DNA from: JANYCD01 sp043738385
GTDB lineage: Bacteria; Pseudomonadota; Gammaproteobacteria; Burkholderiales; Rhodocyclaceae
Direction of reading: 5' to 3'
Length of the DNA stretch: 8,688 nt
NCBI GenBank assembly: GCA_043738385.1
Contig: JAYUGL010000318.1
Location: forward strand, 1-8,688
A program made the translations under genes and the position numbers. How positions within the stretch are numbered: position 1 is the first letter of the stretch; each line of letters starts with the position of its first letter. Of this stretch, positions 5,857-8,688 are shown piece by piece. The notes under the pieces are model-generated. The model did not search any database, was not told the DNA's origin, and worked only from the letters and a program-made list of their open reading frames with translations.

Positions 5857-7448
5857 AGCTCCCGATCAAACGGTAGCAGCGACAGCACATTGGCCTTGAA
5901 CCTTTGCCAGTTGCTGCGGGCTGGTTCGGATTTGTATTCAACGGCCTTGCCATCTTCTTGGGTCCGCCACACCAGGCTGCGCGAACGCCCCGTTTCGTTG
6001 GGTTGCAATGCCAGCATGTACGAGTTGGCCGGCTGAACCATGGCATCAAAGCGCGTCGCAACCTGTTGTGCAAGCTCGGGACTATCGATAATCACGCCAA
6101 TCTCGGTGTTGAGATGCATTGATCGCTGATCGAAATTCATCGAACCCAGAAATACCCGCTGGCGATCAAAGACAAACAGTTTCGCGTGCAGCGAATAGTT
6201 TCCGTAACGCGATATGGCCGCGGTTTGGCCGCTGCCACGGCTATTGCCCAATAGCGAGCGGACCTCATAGAGTTCCACCCCTTCCTCAAGCAGCGGCACC
6301 CGATATCCCATGTAGCCGGCCTGCGCCAGCAATACGCCGGATGATTCGAGCGAACTGGTGAGGATGCGGACACGAACATCGCGCCGACGCAGCGCCTTGA
6401 ACATTTGCATGCCCTCGTCGCCCGGTATCAGGTAAGGCGTGACCATCAGCAACTCGGACTGCACGGCCATCGTGGCGGTGGCCACCGCCCGATGCATCAG
6501 CCTGCCCACCATCGCGCCGTTTTCCACGCTCTTCTTGTCGGGGCTGTCGCAGATCAACTGCGCATGTGCCCAGATCAGCGGCAAGCGGCCGGAAACAATG
6601 CCGTTGAATGGCTCGCCGCTTGCCACACGCTTCACATAGTCAACACCATCCGTCTTGAGCTGCTGGCTTTGCTCATGTAATTCCTCGCGGTGTTCGGTCA
6701 ATTCGCGATGAGACGACTTTCCGCCGGAAAGTGCCTCGGTGGGTATGGACAGGGCGCTGTTCCAATACTCGTCGTAGGTAGCCGAGAGCTGCTGCGCAAC
6801 AGGACCGGCGACAAAAACATCGTCGTCGGCGAATTGGGACTCAGGGTCAATCTGAAAGTATTGATCGCCGATATTGCGGCCGCCCACCAGCGCTATTACG
6901 TTGTCCACCACCATCAGCTTGTTGTGCATGCGATAGTCGAGCCGTGAGGCGTTGAACATGAACTCGATGGCGCGAAACGCCAGGACATGCCCGCGATAGG
7001 CAAAGGGGTTGAAGATGCGAATCTCGATGGATGGATGGGCTTCAAGCGCGGTAATCTGGTCATCGCCGGCCATCGTTTCACCGTCGTCGATCAGCAACCG
7101 CACCCGCACGCCGCGATCAGCCGCATGCAATACGGCACCCGTCAACAGCTTGCCGGTATCGTCACCGCGAAAAATGAAGTATTGCAGGTCCAGGGTTCGT
7201 TCCGCCGCATTGATCATCTGCATGCGCGTCAAAAACCCGTCGGCGCCGACCGGGATGATGCGAAATCCGGAGTTGCCTTGATGTTCACGCACCGCACTTT
7301 CAAGCTGTCGACCGAGCCGGGTCTGCTCGGGATGAGGAAGCGCCGAGGACGCGATTTTTGGAAAGTCGGAGCCGGGCGGAAGCGACGCGCATCCACTGAG
7401 GACCACGACGATCAGTACGACAAGCGAAAAGCGGATCCGGCCTATCAT
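5853..7448 (-). CDS. ClsC-like phospholipase D superfamily lipoprotein
   Basis: A 531-residue protein with two HKD active-site motifs: HNKLMVVD (His175, Lys177, Asp182), followed by VGGRNIGD, and HAKLFVFD (His421, Lys423, Asp428), followed by GSMNFDQRS. The flanking blocks LDLQYFIFRGDDTGKLL, RGVRVRLLIDDGE and RIFNPF are typical of ClsC/YmdC, which makes cardiolipin by phosphatidyl transfer. The N-terminus is a lipoprotein signal: a basic start, a hydrophobic stretch and the lipobox LSGC with Cys20, followed by Ala-Ser, which suggests outer-membrane sorting. Catalysis on the periplasmic side of the envelope follows from that. The ATG at 7448 is chosen because GGAG (7456-7459 on the complement) lies 7 nt upstream; the ATG at 7475 would add nine residues. 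DUF5329 overlaps its 3' end by 4 nt. No ClsB-like macrodomain partner is present. Cardiolipin synthesis is inferred; another phosphatidyl transfer or hydrolysis is possible. Confidence 0.85.
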   Translation of the reverse strand: MIGRIRFSLVVLIVVVLSGCASLPPGSDFPKIASSALPHPEQTRLGRQLESAVREHQGNSGFRIIPVGADGFLTRMQMINAAERTLDLQYFIFRGDDTGKLLTGAVLHAADRGVRVRLLIDDGETMAGDDQITALEAHPSIEIRIFNPFAYRGHVLAFRAIEFMFNASRLDYRMHNKLMVVDNVIALVGGRNIGDQYFQIDPESQFADDDVFVAGPVAQQLSATYDEYWNSALSIPTEALSGGKSSHRELTEHREELHEQSQQLKTDGVDYVKRVASGEPFNGIVSGRLPLIWAHAQLICDSPDKKSVENGAMVGRLMHRAVATATMAVQSELLMVTPYLIPGDEGMQMFKALRRRDVRVRILTSSLESSGVLLAQAGYMGYRVPLLEEGVELYEVRSLLGNSRGSGQTAAISRYGNYSLHAKLFVFDRQRVFLGSMNFDQRSMHLNTEIGVIIDSPELAQQVATRFDAMVQPANSYMLALQPNETGRSRSLVWRTQEDGKAVEYKSEPARSNWQRFKANVLSLLPFDREL

Positions 7449-7455
7449 CACCGTG

Positions 7456-7459
7456 CTCC
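7456..7459 (-). promoter_or_regulatory. Shine-Dalgarno setting the ClsC-like start
   Basis: GGAG on the minus strand, 7 nt before the ATG at 7448. It supports that Met over the one at 7475 and places the lipobox Cys at residue 20, a normal lipoprotein signal length. Confidence 0.6.
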
Positions 7460-7610
7460 AACCTGGTTGCCCCATTGTTCAAGCCCTCATTTTTTTGGTG
7501 ACGCCTCCCCGTGCCGCTTTAATACCGGATCGTGAGAGCGCACCTACGAAGTCCGTTCGGAAAAGATACAGGCTTTTATTTCCAAGTTATGTGCTCCAGC
7601 GAACGGAGCC

Positions 7611-7634
7611 AAAAAAAACCAGCCTTGCGGCTGG
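7611..7634 (-). terminator. Rho-independent terminator of the OmpA-family gene
   Basis: On the minus strand: CCAGCC, loop GCAA, GGCTGG, then eight T. This is a textbook intrinsic terminator 22 nt after the OmpA stop. A further inverted repeat (GCTCC/GGAGC at 7593-7597 and 7605-7609) lies just beyond. The terminator separates the OmpA gene from the ClsC-like/DUF5329 pair, which therefore needs its own promoter in 7449-7610; I could not assign convincing boxes there. Confidence 0.9.
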
Positions 7635-7656
7635 CATGTTGTGAAGCGTGAGTTGC

Positions 7657-8679
7657 TTAATCTACGCGACGCTTGACCGTGATCTGTTCAACTTCGACGC
7701 GACGATTGGGTTCCAGACACTTGATGAGCGCGGCCCGTTTCTTTTGCTTGCATTCGACTACGGGGTTTCTTTTGCCCTTGCCTTCTGCAGTCATGCGGCT
7801 GGAATTGATACCCTTGCTCGCCAGATAGACTTTGACCGCCTGGGCGCGGCGCAAGGAAAGCTTGTCGTTGTATTTGTTCGACCCAATTCGGTCGGTGTAG
7901 CCGGTAATCACTACATTGTCGATGGCCGGATCGTTGCTCAGTGCCGTGGCAATCTCGTCAAGCTTGGGTTGCGACTGGCCCAGTACGGCACTGTTAAACG
8001 CGAACAGTTCGGTGGCCGACAGGGTGTAGTGCTCGAAGCGTGGCGCCGGTGCAGCCTTGACGGGTTCCGGCGGCGGCGGCGCAGGTATTACCGCCGGTTC
8101 AGGGGTGACAGCGGCAACCCGCTGCGGTGGCTGGTCGAAGGTATAGGTCAAGCCGAAGGTCAGGTAATTGTTATTCACCCGATTGGTGCCGAAATTGTTG
8201 TCGCGCAGATAGCCATGCACACGACGCCAATCGACCTGGGTCGACCACTTGTCATTGAATGCATACTGGAAGCCGAGGCCGCCGTTGATGTACGGCGAAG
8301 TCTTGCTCCTGTCCGCGCCGGACCCCTCCACCTTGTCGCGCTCTATCCCCAGCCCAAGCAGCAGGAATGGCCGAAAGCTGTTACGCGAGAATAGGTACAG
8401 CCAGTCGGCGCCCAGGGTGGTCTGGTCATAGCGCAGGCCGCTATCTCTGGAGCGGGAAAAAGTCGGGCCAAATTGAACATCCCAACTCTGCGAGAGGGGC
8501 TTGCCCCAACGCAGGCCGACGCCCTCGCCGTTCTTGTCAACACCAAAACGCGAGTCCGGGTGAATGACATTCAGGCTGGGCGTAATGTACCAGGAAGGAT
8601 TGTAGGTCTCGGCCTGGGCAAAGGCGCTGCCGCAGCCGATGGCCATCATTGCAACAGCAAGCTTGTTGAGCTTTTTCAC
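7657..8679 (-). CDS. OmpA-family outer-membrane protein
   Basis: A 340-residue protein linking the outer membrane to peptidoglycan. Residues 1-21 form a signal peptide (MKKLNKLAVAMMAIGCGSAFA). Residues ~29-182 are a small eight-stranded-type beta-barrel with alternating strands (for example GADWLYLF, NYLTFGLTYTF). A Pro/Ala linker follows (PAPPPPEPVKAAPAP). Residues ~215-335 are an OmpA C-terminal domain: LSATELFAFNSAVL, VVITGYTDRIGSNKYNDKLSLRRAQAV and PNRRVEVE. The Asp in GYTD and the first Arg of NRRVE are the family's diaminopimelate-binding residues. The Cys pair in VVECKQ and LIKCLEPN resembles betaproteobacterial OmpA proteins. The start is a GTG at 8679; GGGGA lies about 5 nt before it, right at the window edge, so the promoter is not visible. 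The gene ends with its own intrinsic terminator. Confidence 0.92.
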   Translation of the reverse strand: MKKLNKLAVAMMAIGCGSAFAQAETYNPSWYITPSLNVIHPDSRFGVDKNGEGVGLRWGKPLSQSWDVQFGPTFSRSRDSGLRYDQTTLGADWLYLFSRNSFRPFLLLGLGIERDKVEGSGADRSKTSPYINGGLGFQYAFNDKWSTQVDWRRVHGYLRDNNFGTNRVNNNYLTFGLTYTFDQPPQRVAAVTPEPAVIPAPPPPEPVKAAPAPRFEHYTLSATELFAFNSAVLGQSQPKLDEIATALSNDPAIDNVVITGYTDRIGSNKYNDKLSLRRAQAVKVYLASKGINSSRMTAEGKGKRNPVVECKQKKRAALIKCLEPNRRVEVEQITVKRRVD

Positions 8680-8688
8680 GATATCCCC

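Noticed and set aside
7648..8394. + strand 248-residue open frame
   Set aside because: It is antisense to the OmpA-family gene, whose domains and terminator establish the minus strand as coding.

Overview
The window looks like a piece of a moderately GC-rich Gram-negative proteobacterial chromosome, most likely a betaproteobacterium. This rests on outer-membrane proteins with aromatic C-termini, a paired-cysteine OmpA-type C-terminal domain typical of betaproteobacteria, c-type cytochromes, a DUF5329 gene and a ClsC-like lipoprotein. The taxonomic guess comes from protein style only; there is no rRNA or tRNA here.

Layout: (i) 1-692, the 3' part of an IS630-family insertion sequence. Its transposase is in two frames joined at an A AAA AAG slippery heptamer (156-162), and the left end lies outside the window. 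(ii) 757-2795, a two-gene + strand unit directly downstream of the IS. It encodes a mono-heme cytochrome fused to an outer-membrane beta-barrel (Cyc2-like) and a periplasmic diheme cytochrome c4-type protein. A likely terminator follows at 2832-2873. (iii) 2796-3183, a 388-bp spacer with that terminator and a possible small minus-strand ORF or gene remnant (2916-3086). (iv) 3184-5235, a large secreted protein with a FecR-like N-terminus, a Trp/Gly/Tyr-rich DUF6600-type region, an Asn/Thr-rich stretch and a Gln/Arg-rich tail built from a recent in-frame DNA duplication. (v) 5236-5484, a convergent intergenic region with a perfect 10-bp-stem hairpin. (vi) 5485-8679, three minus-strand genes read right to left: an OmpA-family protein with its own terminator, then a ClsC-like phospholipase D-superfamily lipoprotein overlapping a DUF5329 gene by 4 nt.

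How they work together: nearly every product is exported, so this is a cell-envelope region. The most notable part is the cytochrome-porin/c4 pair. It has the same order (outer-membrane cyc2, then periplasmic diheme cyc1) as the start of the Acidithiobacillus ferrooxidans iron-oxidation (rus) operon, and suggests a route for electrons across the outer membrane. No rusticyanin or terminal oxidase genes are present here, so the electron donor is unknown. The OmpA, ClsC-like and DUF5329 genes are envelope structure and lipid genes with no evident link to the cytochromes.
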